Source: Neisseria sp. MVDL19-042950 (GTDB taxonomy: Bacteria; Pseudomonadota; Gammaproteobacteria; Burkholderiales; Neisseriaceae). From it: a stretch of DNA of 64,000 bases. Under the pieces are notes generated by a model. It had not been told where the DNA came from, did not search any database, and was given only the letters and a program-made list of their open reading frames with translations. The DNA is taken from positions 186,001 through 250,000 of the forward strand of contig NZ_JAUKWH010000002.1 in the NCBI RefSeq assembly GCF_030504625.1. Direction: 5' to 3'. Numbering within the stretch: position 1 is the stretch's first letter; the number at the start of each line of letters is the position of its first letter. The position numbers were made by a program, and so were the translations under genes. Positions 1 to 9,571 of the stretch are shown here, piece by piece.

Positions 1-147
1 ACCGGGCGTGAGCACTTTGTAGAAACGGCCCAAACGCTCCACCACATAGGCCTCTTGCTGCGGCACCACGGTAAATGCTTTGAAGCCGAATACGATCACG
101 GCGATGAGGATTAAAATCGGAAAGCTGAGAAACAGGTTGAGATCCAT
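1..147 (-). CDS. SPFH/stomatin-like membrane protein (N-terminal part only)
   Basis: The reading frame runs off the left edge, so only the first 49 residues are visible, starting MDLNLFLSFPILILIAVIVF. They show a short N-terminal membrane segment followed by the typical start of an SPFH (band 7, paraslipin/QmcA type) domain, with VPQQEAYVVERLGRF at about residues 28-42. Members of this family form large membrane-associated oligomers and are thought to organise or protect membrane proteins. The gene lies 33 bp downstream of nfeD on the same strand, which is the usual NfeD-stomatin operon pairing. The ATG at 145-147 is the only plausible start. Confidence 0.85.
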   Translation of the reverse strand, partial: MDLNLFLSFPILILIAVIVFGFKAFTVVPQQEAYVVERLGRFYKVLTPG

Positions 148-180
148 GATGATTCCTTAAATCACAATTAAATCAGAGTA

Positions 181-597
181 TTAATTCAGGTGGATAAGCA
201 GAAAGTTACCGTTTTTGCCGGTAATCACGGCGGTTTGAGGGGCGGACGTGCCGGCTGTGTTTTCCGCCTGCGCCTGCCAAAGCGTGCCGCGGTAGTGCAC
301 TTCATACAGGTTGCCGTGCAGATGGCGCAGAATCTGCACCGTTTGCCCGATGTCCAAATCGTTGCGGGCGGATTCTTCCACGGGCGGGCGGCGGTGTTTT
401 TTAATCCAGCCGTGTGCCCACCAAACGCCCACGGCGGCCAGCACGGCGGCGGTGATGATGCTGGCGGCGAGGCTGTCGAACAGCCAAGCGGTCAAGCCCG
501 CACCGAACAGGGCGGCGCTGACCACCAACAGATAAATCGTGCCGACAAACAGTTCGACAATCAGCACCAATACGGCGGCGATAAACCAAGCAATCAT
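181..597 (-). CDS. NfeD family membrane protein
   Basis: 138-residue protein starting MIAWFIAAVLVLIVELFVGT. Hydrophobic segments cover roughly residues 2-20, 22-38 and 40-60, followed by a soluble C-terminal domain (about 80-138) of the NfeD beta-barrel (OB-fold) type. This is the short NfeD form without the ClpP-like protease domain. It precedes a stomatin/SPFH gene on the same strand, the classic partner, so both probably act together at the inner membrane. A longer frame upstream to 705 exists, but it would read through the paired-DUS terminator of rlmB; the ATG at 595-597 follows a GGGG-rich ribosome site and matches family length. Confidence 0.85.
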   Translation of the reverse strand: MIAWFIAAVLVLIVELFVGTIYLLVVSAALFGAGLTAWLFDSLAASIITAAVLAAVGVWWAHGWIKKHRRPPVEESARNDLDIGQTVQILRHLHGNLYEVHYRGTLWQAQAENTAGTSAPQTAVITGKNGNFLLIHLN

Positions 598-680
598 AGG
601 TTGCCCCCTTCGTTGTTTCAATCGAATCAATGATAAAGATTCTCGGCGAAAATTCAATGTTTTCGGCGGGAACGGTAGAA

Positions 681-725
681 AGGCCGTCTGAAACGGTTTG
701 CGCAAAGAGTTTTCAGACGGCCTTT
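681..725 (-). terminator. Inverted DUS pair, terminator after rlmB
   Basis: AGGCCGTCTGAAA and its reverse complement face each other over a loop of about 18 bases, just beyond the rlmB stop codon. Inverted DUS pairs commonly serve as intrinsic terminators in Neisseria. Confidence 0.7.
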
Positions 726-739
726 TAAACGGAAACGGT

Positions 740-1489
740 TTATTTCTCGGCGTTCAACACCCGTTGGCGGCGGGTTTCGCTCAACACCATGCCCGCGGTT
801 ACCGATACGTTCATGCTTTCCACCGTGCCGAACATGGGCACGGAAACGAGCATGTCGCAATGTTCGCGGGTGAGGCGGCGCATGCCTTCGCCTTCGTTGC
901 CCATCACCCATGCGATGCTTTCGGGCAGTTTGGCGTGATAGAGATCGGCTTCGCCGCCCATGTCGGTGCCGACCACCCAGATACCGTATTCTTTCAATTC
1001 GCGCAGGGTGCGGGCAAGGTTGGTTACGGTGATGTAGGGCACGGTTTCGGCCGCGCCGCAGGCCACTTTGCTCACGGTGGCGTTCAGCCCCGCGCTTTTG
1101 TCTTTCGGCGCAATCACGGCGTGAACGCCCATCGCGTCGGCGGTACGCAGGCACGCGCCGAGGTTGTGCGGGTCGGTGATGCCGTCGAGCACCAGCAGCA
1201 GTGCCGGTTCGCGCAGGTTTTCCAACACGTCTTCGAGGTGGACGTGGTTTTTGGAGGCGTCGATAAAGCCGACCACACCTTGATGGCGCGCGCCTTTGCT
1301 GATGGTGTTTAAGCGTTCGGCGGCGGCAAAATGCACGCGCACGTTTTCGGCGGCGGCTTTTTCCAGCACTTCGCGGGTGCGGGTGTCGTGTTTGCCTTCT
1401 TGGACATACAGTTCGGTAATGCTTTTCGGGTTTTGCCACAATCGGGCGTTCACGGCGTGGAAGCCGTAGATAAGTCGTTGGTTTGCCAT
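740..1489 (-). CDS. rlmB: 23S rRNA (guanosine-2251-2'-O)-methyltransferase RlmB
   Basis: 249-residue SPOUT (TrmH-class) methyltransferase that 2'-O-methylates G2251 in the peptidyl-transferase P-loop of 23S rRNA using S-adenosylmethionine. Residues 1-75 form the L30e-like RNA-binding domain. The catalytic domain carries the three knot motifs: [19 protein letters not shown] (101-119), MGNEGEGM (196-203) and [15 protein letters not shown] (217-231). An in-frame ATG at 1522 lies inside an AT-type DUS (ATGCCGTCTGAA), but [15 protein letters not shown] is the family N-terminus, so I start at 1489. It is divergent from cca. Confidence 0.95.
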   Translation of the reverse strand: MANQRLIYGFHAVNARLWQNPKSITELYVQEGKHDTRTREVLEKAAAENVRVHFAAAERLNTISKGARHQGVVGFIDASKNHVHLEDVLENLREPALLLVLDGITDPHNLGACLRTADAMGVHAVIAPKDKSAGLNATVSKVACGAAETVPYITVTNLARTLRELKEYGIWVVGTDMGGEADLYHAKLPESIAWVMGNEGEGMRRLTREHCDMLVSVPMFGTVESMNVSVTAGMVLSETRRQRVLNAEK

Positions 1490-1625
1490 GTTTTGCTTTG
1501 TAGTGAAGGTTTCAGACGGCATTATACAGGGTTTGGAGGGGAAAGACTGCTCTCAGGCCGTCTGAAAAAGCCAAGCGGAGCAGATTGATATACAATGTTT
1601 TCATTTTTCAGACGGCCTTTTCATC

Positions 1626-2870
1626 ATGCAGATTTACTTAGTCGGCGGAGCCGTGCGCGATGCTTTGTTAAACCTGCCCGTTACCGACCGCGATTGGGTG
1701 GTGGTGGGGGCGGACGCGGCCGATATGCTGGCGGCAGGCTTTCAGCCGGTAGGCAAAGATTTTCCGGTGTTTCTCCACCCCGAAAGCCACGAAGAATATG
1801 CGCTGGCGCGTACCGAACGCAAAACCGCCAAAGGTTATGCCGGCTTTGCGTTTTACGCCGCCAAAGACGTAACGCTGGAGCAGGATTTGCTCCGCCGCGA
1901 CTTAACCATCAACGCCATGGCGCAGGATTCGGACGGCCTCGTTATCGATCCTTTCGGCGGGCGGCGGGATTTGCAGCATAAAATCCTGCGCCACGTTTCC
2001 CCCGCTTTTGCCGAAGACCCCGTGCGGATTTTGCGCACCGCCCGTTTTGCCGCCCGCTACGGGTTTGACGTTGCGCCGGAAACGATGGAACTGATGAAGC
2101 GGATGGTGGAAAACGGCGAAGCAGACGCGCTGGTGGCCGAGCGGGTATGGCAGGAGTTGGCGAAAGGGCTGATGGAAAAGCAGCCGCGCCGTATGTTTGA
2201 AATTTTACGCGAATGCGGCGCGTTGGAAATATTGCTGCCCGAAGTCGACGCGCTTTTCGGCGTGCCGCAGCGTGCCGATTACCATCCGGAAGTAGACAGC
2301 GGCATCCACACCATGATGGTGCTGCAATGTGCCGCCGATATGGATTTGAGCCTGCCCGAACGTTATGCCGCGCTGCTGCACGATTTGGGCAAAGCGCGAA
2401 CGCCCGCCGACATTCTGCCCAAACACCACGGGCACGACCTTGCCGGTGTCGAACCCGTGCGCGCCGTCAACGCGCGCTGGAAAGTGCCCAAACATTGCGC
2501 CGAGCTCGCCGAATTGGTTTGCCGCTGGCACATCATGTTGCACAGCGTCGGCGAATTCAGGCCAGCTACCGTGTTAAATACTTTGAAAAAAGTAGACGCG
2601 CTGCGCCGCCCCGAACGTTTTCAGACGGCCTTGAACGTATGCGTGGCCGATGCCAGAGGCCGTCTGAACCGCGAAAACTCGCCGTATCCGCAACGCGAAC
2701 ATTGGCTGGATTTGCTGGCGGCGGCAAACGATATCGACACCGCCGCCATTGTCGCCGCCCATGCAGGAACGCCGCAGAAAATCGCCGAGGCGATCGACAA
2801 AGCGCGTTTGGAAAAAATCAGGCCGGTTCAAGAGGCCTACAAAGCACGGGTGCAAAGCGGGCATCGGTAA
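1626..2870 (+). CDS. cca: Multifunctional CCA tRNA nucleotidyltransferase
   Basis: 414 residues, the length of the E. coli-type bifunctional enzyme. It adds or repairs the 3' CCA end of tRNA and carries an HD phosphohydrolase domain for end processing. Visible motifs are GGAVRD at residues 7-12, the catalytic carboxylates Asp21 and Asp23 in TDRDW, the RRDLTINAMA segment, and the HD pair His252-Asp253 in LLHDLGKA. Two DUS copies lie inside the coding region (FQTALN and GRLN), so uptake sequences are tolerated in frame here. It stands alone, convergent with ruvB. Confidence 0.96.
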   Translation: MQIYLVGGAVRDALLNLPVTDRDWVVVGADAADMLAAGFQPVGKDFPVFLHPESHEEYALARTERKTAKGYAGFAFYAAKDVTLEQDLLRRDLTINAMAQDSDGLVIDPFGGRRDLQHKILRHVSPAFAEDPVRILRTARFAARYGFDVAPETMELMKRMVENGEADALVAERVWQELAKGLMEKQPRRMFEILRECGALEILLPEVDALFGVPQRADYHPEVDSGIHTMMVLQCAADMDLSLPERYAALLHDLGKARTPADILPKHHGHDLAGVEPVRAVNARWKVPKHCAELAELVCRWHIMLHSVGEFRPATVLNTLKKVDALRRPERFQTALNVCVADARGRLNRENSPYPQREHWLDLLAAANDIDTAAIVAAHAGTPQKIAEAIDKARLEKIRPVQEAYKARVQSGHR

Positions 2871-2925
2871 ACCGGCAAAGTTTCAAGTTGAGTGTTTTTC
2901 AAACGTTTGAGGCCGTCTGAAAACT

Positions 2926-3957
2926 TTATTTATCCATGCTCACGCCGAAGTGCAGGTAGCTGCGTTCGGTAGCCATGCGCCCGCGCGGGGTGCGTTGCAG
3001 GAAGCCTTGTTGGATTAAATACGGTTCGATAACGTCTTCGATGGTGTCGGTGGATTCGCCGATGGCGGCGGCGATGTTTTCCAATCCGACCGGGCCGCCG
3101 CTGAATTTGTAGATTACGGCTTCGAGGAATTTCCTGTCCATCACGTCCAAGCCCACCGCATCGACATCGAGCATGCTTAAGGCGGCATCGGCGGTTTCGG
3201 CGTTAATCAATCCCTGATTTTTCACTTCGGCGTAATCGCGCACGCGGCGCAGCAAACGGTTGGCGATGCGGGGTGTGCCGCGGCTGCGGCGGGCGATTTC
3301 CATTGCGCCTTCTTCGCCCATGTTCAACTGCAAAAGCTGGGCGGAACGGGCGACGATGGTGGCCAAGTCGTTGTGTTCGTAAAATTCCAAACGGGAAACG
3401 ATGCCGAAACGGTCGCGCAGCGGGTTGGTAAGCATGCCGGCGCGGGTAGTTGCGCCCACCAGCGTGAACGGCGGCAGGTCGATTTTCACCGAGCGGGCGG
3501 CGGGGCCTTCGCCGATCATGATGTCGAGTTGGTAGTCTTCGAGTGCGGGGTAGAGGATTTCTTCCACCACGGGGCTGAGGCGGTGGATTTCGTCGATAAA
3601 CAATACGTCGTGCGGCTCGAGGTTGGTCAACAGGGCAGCCAAATCGCCGGCGCGTTCGAGCACGGGACCGCTGGTTTGGCGCAGGTTTACGCCCAACTCT
3701 TTGGCGATGATATGTGCCAGCGTGGTTTTGCCTAATCCGGGCGGGCCGAACAGCAGGGTGTGGTCGAGTGCTTCGCCGCGTTTTTTCGCCGCTTCGATAA
3801 AGATGGCAAGCTGTTCTTTGGCTTTGTGCTGGCCGATGTAATCGCCCAACGTTTTCGGGCGCAGGGCGCGTTCGAGCAGCTCTTCTTGGGCGGAGATGCT
3901 TTGGGCGGTGATGATGCGTTGCGGTTGTGCCGCGCTCAGGTTGTCGGTTTGCAGCAT
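2926..3957 (-). CDS. ruvB: Holliday junction branch-migration ATPase RuvB
   Basis: 343-residue AAA+ motor that drives branch migration with RuvA and hands junctions to RuvC. Walker A is GPPGLGKTT (71-79), Walker B/DEIH is at about 119-125, and the C-terminal winged-helix ([16 protein letters not shown]) is complete. ruvA and ruvC are not adjacent. A single DUS separates it from the end of cca. Confidence 0.97.
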   Translation of the reverse strand: MLQTDNLSAAQPQRIITAQSISAQEELLERALRPKTLGDYIGQHKAKEQLAIFIEAAKKRGEALDHTLLFGPPGLGKTTLAHIIAKELGVNLRQTSGPVLERAGDLAALLTNLEPHDVLFIDEIHRLSPVVEEILYPALEDYQLDIMIGEGPAARSVKIDLPPFTLVGATTRAGMLTNPLRDRFGIVSRLEFYEHNDLATIVARSAQLLQLNMGEEGAMEIARRSRGTPRIANRLLRRVRDYAEVKNQGLINAETADAALSMLDVDAVGLDVMDRKFLEAVIYKFSGGPVGLENIAAAIGESTDTIEDVIEPYLIQQGFLQRTPRGRMATERSYLHFGVSMDK

Positions 3958-3986
3958 GGTGTACGGCTCGTGTGGTTAAAGGTTTC

Positions 3987-4022
3987 GAGGCCGTCTGAAA
4001 ACCGTGCTTTCAGACGGCCTCT
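3987..4022 (-). terminator. Inverted DUS pair
   Basis: GAGGCCGTCTGAAA and its complement are separated by a 7-base loop. The hairpin lies just after the stop of the small gene at 4036-4347 and upstream of ruvB, so it isolates the two units. Confidence 0.75.
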
Positions 4023-4035
4023 CGAATCATCGGTT

Positions 4036-4347
4036 TCAAGCTCTGTCGCGGGTTTGCCGCCAGACCAGATAATCCCGCAGCGGCGGCATGGGCGGGTTGA
4101 TGCAGTGCGGGCATACGCCGGTGATGTCTTCGTCGTCGTCTTCGATGTGCAGGGCGTTGGGGTCGAACCGCGCCTGCTGCATCACGGCTTGCGCCAATGC
4201 CTGCTCTTGCACGACGTCGAATTCGAAACCGCTGAGGATTTCGCCCAGCAATTCGTGTTCCGCCGTGCTGAAGTTTTCGCTGTTGACGGTAATCAGGCGC
4301 AGATAGTCGCTGTTGCTGATTTTTCGGTGCAGTAACTCAATATTCAT
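4036..4347 (-). CDS. Small conserved-looking protein of unknown function
   Basis: 103 residues starting MNIELLHRKISNSDYLRLITVNS. I do not recognise the family. The middle is rich in Glu/Asp (IEDDDEDIT) and is followed by a CPHC motif (Cys-X2-Cys) near residue 80 and a proline-rich turn (INPPMPPLRDYL). A single CxxC pair could bind metal or be redox active, but there is no second pair. The gene has its own inverted-DUS terminator and lies between ruvB and a divergent transporter gene, so it appears to be a separate unit. No ribosome site of note. Confidence 0.6.
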   Translation of the reverse strand: MNIELLHRKISNSDYLRLITVNSENFSTAEHELLGEILSGFEFDVVQEQALAQAVMQQARFDPNALHIEDDDEDITGVCPHCINPPMPPLRDYLVWRQTRDRA

Positions 4348-4507
4348 TATTCGGGCCGTCTGAAACGGTTTAGGGCAGAAGTTTTATTTAACGGACGGAT
4401 TATAGCGTGTTTCAGACGGCCTCTGAATGAAACCGCCTGTAAAACTTTTATCGCGGCATCAAGTAAATTGGCGTATTCTTGGCGTTTTGCATATTCTTGG
4501 ACGAGAA

Positions 4508-5461
4508 ATGGAAGCATTAGCCAAATTCAGCCGCTTGGTCGGCCAAACTTTTGCGTTGTGGGCCGCTTTGTTTGCCGCGATTGCATTTATCGCTCCCGAT
4601 ACGTTTAAGTGGGTGCTGCCGTATATTCCCGTGCTGCTGGGCATCATTATGTTCGGCATGGGGCTGACACTTGCTCCGCGTGATTTCAGGATTTTGGGCG
4701 AACACCCCAAAGCCGTGTTAATCGGCGTGGCGGCACAGTTTGTGATTATGCCGCTGACGGCCTATGCGTTGGCATTGGGGCTGAACCTGCCTGCGGAAAT
4801 TGCCGTCGGCGTGATTCTGGTGGGTTCCTGCCCGGGCGGTACGGCTTCCAACGTGATCACTTATCTGGCGCGCGGCAATGTGGCGCTTTCGGTGGCGGTA
4901 ACGTCGATTTCCACTTTGCTCGCTCCGGTGCTCACGCCGGCGGTTTTCTATCTGCTGGCGAATCAATGGCTTGATATTTCGGCTTCGGCGATGTTTGTGT
5001 CGATTTTAAAGATTGTGCTGCTGCCGATTGTGTTGGGCGTGGTGGCGCATATTTTGTTCAGAAAGCAGACGGAAGCCGCCGCCGGTGTGCTGCCGCTGGT
5101 ATCGGTGGCGGCGATTGTGCTGATTATCGGTTCGGTGGTCGGCGCGAGCAAACCAAAAATCCTCGAAAGCGGCATGCTGATTTTAGTGGTGGTGATGCTG
5201 CATAACGCCATCGGTTATTTGCTCGGCTTTTTCACGGCCAAGTTGTTCAGGCTGCCTTACGATGTGCAAAAAACCTTGTCCATCGAAGTGGGCATGCAAA
5301 ACTCGGGCTTGGGAGCCGCTTTGTCCGCCGCATATTTCACCCCGCTTGCCGCCGTGCCCAGCGCGATTTTCAGTGTATGGCACAATATTTCAGGTTCGCT
5401 GCTGGCTTCTTATTGGGCTTCGAAAGAGGATAAAGCCAAACGGCGGGAATCGGAAGATTAA
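4508..5461 (+). CDS. Bile acid:sodium symporter (BASS) family transporter
   Basis: 317 residues with about nine or ten hydrophobic segments, in the BASS/PanS-like family of sodium-coupled organic anion transporters. The family signature region [24 protein letters not shown] and the late [14 protein letters not shown] segment (sodium-site motif) are both present. Substrates in the family range from bile acids to pantoate and pyruvate; I cannot assign one. I chose the ATG at 4508 ([15 protein letters not shown]), preceded by GGACGAGAA; an upstream ATG at 4427 would add 27 residues that do not look like part of the family. Monocistronic, convergent with recA. Confidence 0.85.
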   Translation: MEALAKFSRLVGQTFALWAALFAAIAFIAPDTFKWVLPYIPVLLGIIMFGMGLTLAPRDFRILGEHPKAVLIGVAAQFVIMPLTAYALALGLNLPAEIAVGVILVGSCPGGTASNVITYLARGNVALSVAVTSISTLLAPVLTPAVFYLLANQWLDISASAMFVSILKIVLLPIVLGVVAHILFRKQTEAAAGVLPLVSVAAIVLIIGSVVGASKPKILESGMLILVVVMLHNAIGYLLGFFTAKLFRLPYDVQKTLSIEVGMQNSGLGAALSAAYFTPLAAVPSAIFSVWHNISGSLLASYWASKEDKAKRRESED

Positions 5462-5472
5462 ATCAATCAATA

Positions 5473-5502
5473 AGGCCGTCTGAAAAGGTTTTCAGACGGC
5501 CT
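5473..5502. terminator. Bidirectional inverted DUS pair between the BASS gene and recA
   Basis: AGGCCGTCTGAAA and TTTCAGACGGCCT face each other with a very short loop. The two flanking genes converge on it, so it can end transcripts from both sides. Confidence 0.8.
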
Positions 5503-5522
5503 GCTTATCTACTCAAACCAAA

Positions 5523-6569
5523 TTACTCTTCCGGCTGCTCGCCGTCGGTATCGTCCAGCGTGCCTTCGGTGATTTGAACATTCACACCGACTTTGGCGCG
5601 GATTTTGGCGTCGATTTCGTTGGCGACTTCGGGATTTTCTTTCAGCCATACGCGCACGTTGTCTTTGCCTTGGCCGATTTTGGCACCGTTGTAGCTGTAC
5701 CATGCGCCTGATTTTTCAACGATATCGTATTTCACGCCCAAATCGACCAGTTCGCCTTCCCAGCTGATGCCTTCGCCGTAAAGGATGTCGAATTCGGCTT
5801 GGCGGAAGGGTGGGGCGACTTTGTTTTTGATGACTTTGACTTTGGTTTCGTTACCCAAAACGTCGTCGCCTTTTTTGATAGAACCGGTGCGGCGGATGTC
5901 GAGGCGCACGGAGGCGTAGAATTTCAGCGCGTTACCGCCGGTGGTGGTTTCGGGGCTGCCGAACATCACGCCGATTTTCATGCGGATTTGGTTGATGAAT
6001 ACGACTAAGGTATTGGTTTTTTTGATGTGGCCGGTGAGTTTGCGCAAGGCTTGGCTCATCAGGCGGGCTTGCAGGCCGACGTGGCTGTCGCCCATTTCGC
6101 CTTCGATTTCGGCTTTGGGCACGAGCGCGGCTACGGAATCGACCACGACCATATCCACGCCGCCGGAGCGTACCAGCATGTCGCAGATTTCAAGCGCTTG
6201 CTCGCCGGTGTCAGGTTGGGAAACCAGCAGCTCTTCCACTTTCACGCCGAGTTTGCGGGCGTAGATGGGGTCGAATGCGTTTTCGGCATCGATAAAGGCG
6301 CAGGTGCCGCCGTTTTTCTGGCATTGGGCGATGGCTTCCAAACACAGGGTGGTTTTGCCGGATGATTCGGGGCCGAAGATTTCTACGATACGGCCGCGGG
6401 GCAGGCCGCCCACGCCGAGCGCCAAATCCAAACCGAGCGAGCCGGTGGAGATGACTTCTAAATTTTCGTCTTTATGGCTGCCGTCCATTTTCATGATGGA
6501 GCCTTTGCCGAAGTTTTTTTCGATTTGCGCGAGCGCGGCGGCTAATGCTTTGCTTTTTTCGTCTGACAT
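5523..6569 (-). CDS. recA: Recombinase RecA
   Basis: 348-residue strand-exchange ATPase that loads on single-stranded DNA, central to recombination, repair and natural transformation. Walker A is GPESSGKTT (66-74), and the MAW/L2 region ([22 protein letters not shown]) and acidic C-terminus (TDGEQPEE) are intact. It is a single gene without recX next to it. I see no LexA-type box upstream; classical SOS control is absent in known Neisseria, so this is expected. Confidence 0.98.
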   Translation of the reverse strand: MSDEKSKALAAALAQIEKNFGKGSIMKMDGSHKDENLEVISTGSLGLDLALGVGGLPRGRIVEIFGPESSGKTTLCLEAIAQCQKNGGTCAFIDAENAFDPIYARKLGVKVEELLVSQPDTGEQALEICDMLVRSGGVDMVVVDSVAALVPKAEIEGEMGDSHVGLQARLMSQALRKLTGHIKKTNTLVVFINQIRMKIGVMFGSPETTTGGNALKFYASVRLDIRRTGSIKKGDDVLGNETKVKVIKNKVAPPFRQAEFDILYGEGISWEGELVDLGVKYDIVEKSGAWYSYNGAKIGQGKDNVRVWLKENPEVANEIDAKIRAKVGVNVQITEGTLDDTDGEQPEE

Positions 6570-6761
6570 GATGTTTCCGTGTGGAATGATGGTAAGGATT
6601 TCGGCGCAGATTATCGCATAAATCGCTGCTTTTCGAAAAAGTTTTCATCGGGCTTTCAGACGGCCTTAGGTTGTGTATGAGGCCGTCTGAAAACATCGCA
6701 AACCTTTTCATAACGGCATAACCATATTAAGATAAGCCTTGAAGCGTTTTTCTTATCTTGA

Positions 6762-7430
<669 letters not shown>

Positions 7431-7458
7431 TTTTTTTATTGATACGGCAGATTTGGTA

Positions 7459-7498
7459 AACAGGCCGTCTGAAATCTTTTCAGACGGCCTGTTTTTTT
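7459..7498 (+). terminator. Inverted DUS pair with T-run after adk
   Basis: AACAGGCCGTCTGAAA pairs with its complement across a 2-4 base loop and is followed by seven T residues, a textbook intrinsic terminator. It isolates adk from the allantoin operon that starts at 7649. Confidence 0.85.
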
Positions 7499-7648
7499 GC
7501 GCCTGCTTTCTTTAGGCGCAGTAATCGGAATCAAGTTTGGCGTGCAAAGACAACTCATTGTCATGATGAACAAGAGATAAGCAGGGTGTTTAGCGGTATA
7601 TTGGGCTCGACAGCAAAACATCACCGTTAGTTTAGTTAGGAGAAAAAA

Positions 7649-8425
7649 ATGCCAGGCTATCCACAAGATATTTTGAAAAACCGTTCAGTGGTTAAACATG
7701 GAAATTATGCATTCATTACGCCGGAAGGCCGTGTAATCAATGTGATTCCCGGAATCGAAGATTGTTTGATGACCATTCTGGCCACGCCGAAAATGGGTGC
7801 GAGCTTTGTGCAGTTGATCGGCCAGTTGGGAGAGAACGCAAAAACTACGCTGGCTTACGGCGCGAAAGACCATGAAGAAGCTTTTATCTATCTACTCGAC
7901 GGCGAAGCGGAATTGAAAGTAACCGTCGGCGGCGAAAGCCGCACGCTGACCCAAGGGGGCTATGCGTATTCTCCTCCGGGAGTAGGTATCCAGTTTGAAA
8001 ACGCCAATCACAAAGCAGGCCGTATTCTGCTTTACAAACAACGTTATATCGAACATCCGGCCGGTTTGAAACCTTATACCGTGTTTGGCAATGTCAATGA
8101 TATCGAATGGACGGATTATGACGGCATGGCCAACGTCCACATTAAAGATTTGCTGCCGGTAGAGCAAAACTTCGATATGAACATGCACGTTTTGAGTTTT
8201 GACCCGGGTGCCAGCCACAACATCATCGAAACCCACGTGCAAGAGCACGGTGCGTATGTATATGAGGGACAAGGTTGCTACCTGCTGGACGAAAATTGGT
8301 ATTTGATCAAAGAGGAGGACTTTGTTTGGTTCGGCCCATATTGCAAACAAGCATCTTATGCCGTAGGACGCGGGCCGTTCAGCTACATTTATTCTAAAGA
8401 CTGCCACCGCGATGTGGAAATCTGA
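7649..8425 (+). CDS. allE: (S)-ureidoglycine aminohydrolase, AllE type
   Basis: 258-residue bicupin that releases ammonia from (S)-ureidoglycine to give (S)-ureidoglycolate in allantoin breakdown. The first cupin spans about 50-120, the second about 175-245. Compared from memory with the Arabidopsis enzyme, the manganese ligands fall at exact spacing: Glu194, His196, His200 and Gln234. The substrate-contacting Tyr211, Tyr246 and Lys250 also match. The start has a strong AGGAGAAAAAAA site. It is the first gene of a five-gene operon whose other members include allantoinase and carbamate kinase. The usual supplier of its substrate, AllC, is missing from the cluster. Confidence 0.92.
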   Translation: MPGYPQDILKNRSVVKHGNYAFITPEGRVINVIPGIEDCLMTILATPKMGASFVQLIGQLGENAKTTLAYGAKDHEEAFIYLLDGEAELKVTVGGESRTLTQGGYAYSPPGVGIQFENANHKAGRILLYKQRYIEHPAGLKPYTVFGNVNDIEWTDYDGMANVHIKDLLPVEQNFDMNMHVLSFDPGASHNIIETHVQEHGAYVYEGQGCYLLDENWYLIKEEDFVWFGPYCKQASYAVGRGPFSYIYSKDCHRDVEI

Positions 8426-8467
8426 TGTTTTCGTATCAATAATTCAATTCAGTGAAGGAACTTAATC

Positions 8468-9496
8468 ATGGCTTTAGATAAAAATTTCAGACCCCTTGAT
8501 ATCCGTGAAACTTTGGCAGCCACCAATATGCGCGGCAAAAACATTACGTTTTTGGATGAATTCAAACGCGAAGAAATTTTGGCTTTGTTTGAAGCGGCGA
8601 AAATGTTGGAACCCTATATGCGCACCGGCTTGAACCTGCTGGACGGCAAAGTGCTGTACACCCTGTTTTTCCAACCTTCCACCCGCACCCGTTGCAGCCA
8701 TGAAAACGCCATGCTGCGTTTGGGCGGCCAAGTGATTACCGAGTCAGACCCCACGCACAATGCGGCGGTGGCGAAAAATGAGAGCCTCTACGACACCTTG
8801 CGCGTTACTTCCGAATACGCCGACGTAATCGTGATGCGCCACCCCGACGATCAGGAATGTTTGGGTGCGTTGGACGAACTGGGCGAGTATGTTTCGCCGG
8901 TGATTTCAGGCGGCTACGGCCACGTTACCCATCCGACGCAAGGTTTGTTAGACAGCTACACCTGCTGGCGTGCGTTCGGTGATCTGAGCAACGCCACCGT
9001 TGCCATCGCTACTCCCGATTTATCCCGCGCACGTTCGGGCCAATCGTTCGCTTTGGCGTTGGCATCCATGGGAGCGAAAATCATCTATACCGGCACCAGC
9101 GAATTGCGCACGCCAGAAGTGGTGCGTAACAAGCTGACTGCAATGGGTGCACGTTTTGAAGAGCATTTCGACCTGACCGAAAAACAAAACGAAGAACTCT
9201 ATGCGGAAAACGGTGTCGACTTGATTTACCTGCCGGGCAGCTCTCTGAAAAAAGACGACCCGAACCGTGAAGACTTCATGAAGAAAATGATGAACTACTA
9301 CATTTCTCTGGATATGCTCAAACGCATTAAAGAGAAAAGCGGCAAGGTCGTGGGTGTGCACCATTCGCTGCCGCGCAACGCAGGCGAATTCGATTTCGGC
9401 ATCGACAATACCGAGCACCAATTATATTTCCGTGCCATCGGTTTCTCAGTAGCGGTGAGAATGGCTCTGTTGAGCGCCGTTGTCGGTGTCAATTAA
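8468..9496 (+). CDS. ATCase/OTCase-superfamily carbamoyltransferase of altered specificity (candidate allantoate or oxalurate carbamoyltransferase)
   Basis: 342 residues with a complete carbamoyl-phosphate site: FFQPSTRTRCSHENAMLRLGG (STRTR 71-75), AKNESLYDT with Lys103, MRHP (123-126), HPTQ (155-158) and HSLPR (299-303). The overall order resembles aspartate carbamoyltransferase. However, where E. coli PyrB has Thr-Arg229-Val-Gln231, which bind aspartate, this protein has PGSS (256-259), so aspartate is unlikely to be the substrate. It lies 42 bp after allE, with a GAAGGAAC ribosome site, and upstream of allantoinase and carbamate kinase. I infer phosphorolysis of a ureido compound to carbamoyl phosphate. 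Allantoate would fit the missing AllC step; oxalurate is the classical alternative. The exact substrate is not provable from sequence. Confidence 0.85.
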   Translation: MALDKNFRPLDIRETLAATNMRGKNITFLDEFKREEILALFEAAKMLEPYMRTGLNLLDGKVLYTLFFQPSTRTRCSHENAMLRLGGQVITESDPTHNAAVAKNESLYDTLRVTSEYADVIVMRHPDDQECLGALDELGEYVSPVISGGYGHVTHPTQGLLDSYTCWRAFGDLSNATVAIATPDLSRARSGQSFALALASMGAKIIYTGTSELRTPEVVRNKLTAMGARFEEHFDLTEKQNEELYAENGVDLIYLPGSSLKKDDPNREDFMKKMMNYYISLDMLKRIKEKSGKVVGVHHSLPRNAGEFDFGIDNTEHQLYFRAIGFSVAVRMALLSAVVGVN

Positions 9497-9516
9497 CCGG
9501 CCAGATGATGAGCAAC

Positions 9517-9549
9517 GGCTGCCGCTGCCGGTGCAGAGGCAGCCTTTTT
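9517..9549 (+). terminator. Intra-operon hairpin with T-run (possible attenuator)
   Basis: GGCTGCC (9517-9523) pairs with GGCAGCC (9538-9544) across a 14-base loop and is followed by TTTTTCTTTTC. It sits in the 75-bp gap between the carbamoyltransferase and the transporter gene, so it probably lowers read-through rather than ending the operon. Confidence 0.6.
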
Positions 9550-9571
9550 CTTTTCTTTCAGGAGTTGTGTC

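Noticed and set aside
7551-7575. Possible operator palindrome (TTGT...ACAA) upstream of allE
   Set aside because: Only four bases pair on each side and the centre mismatches; too weak to report as a regulatory site.
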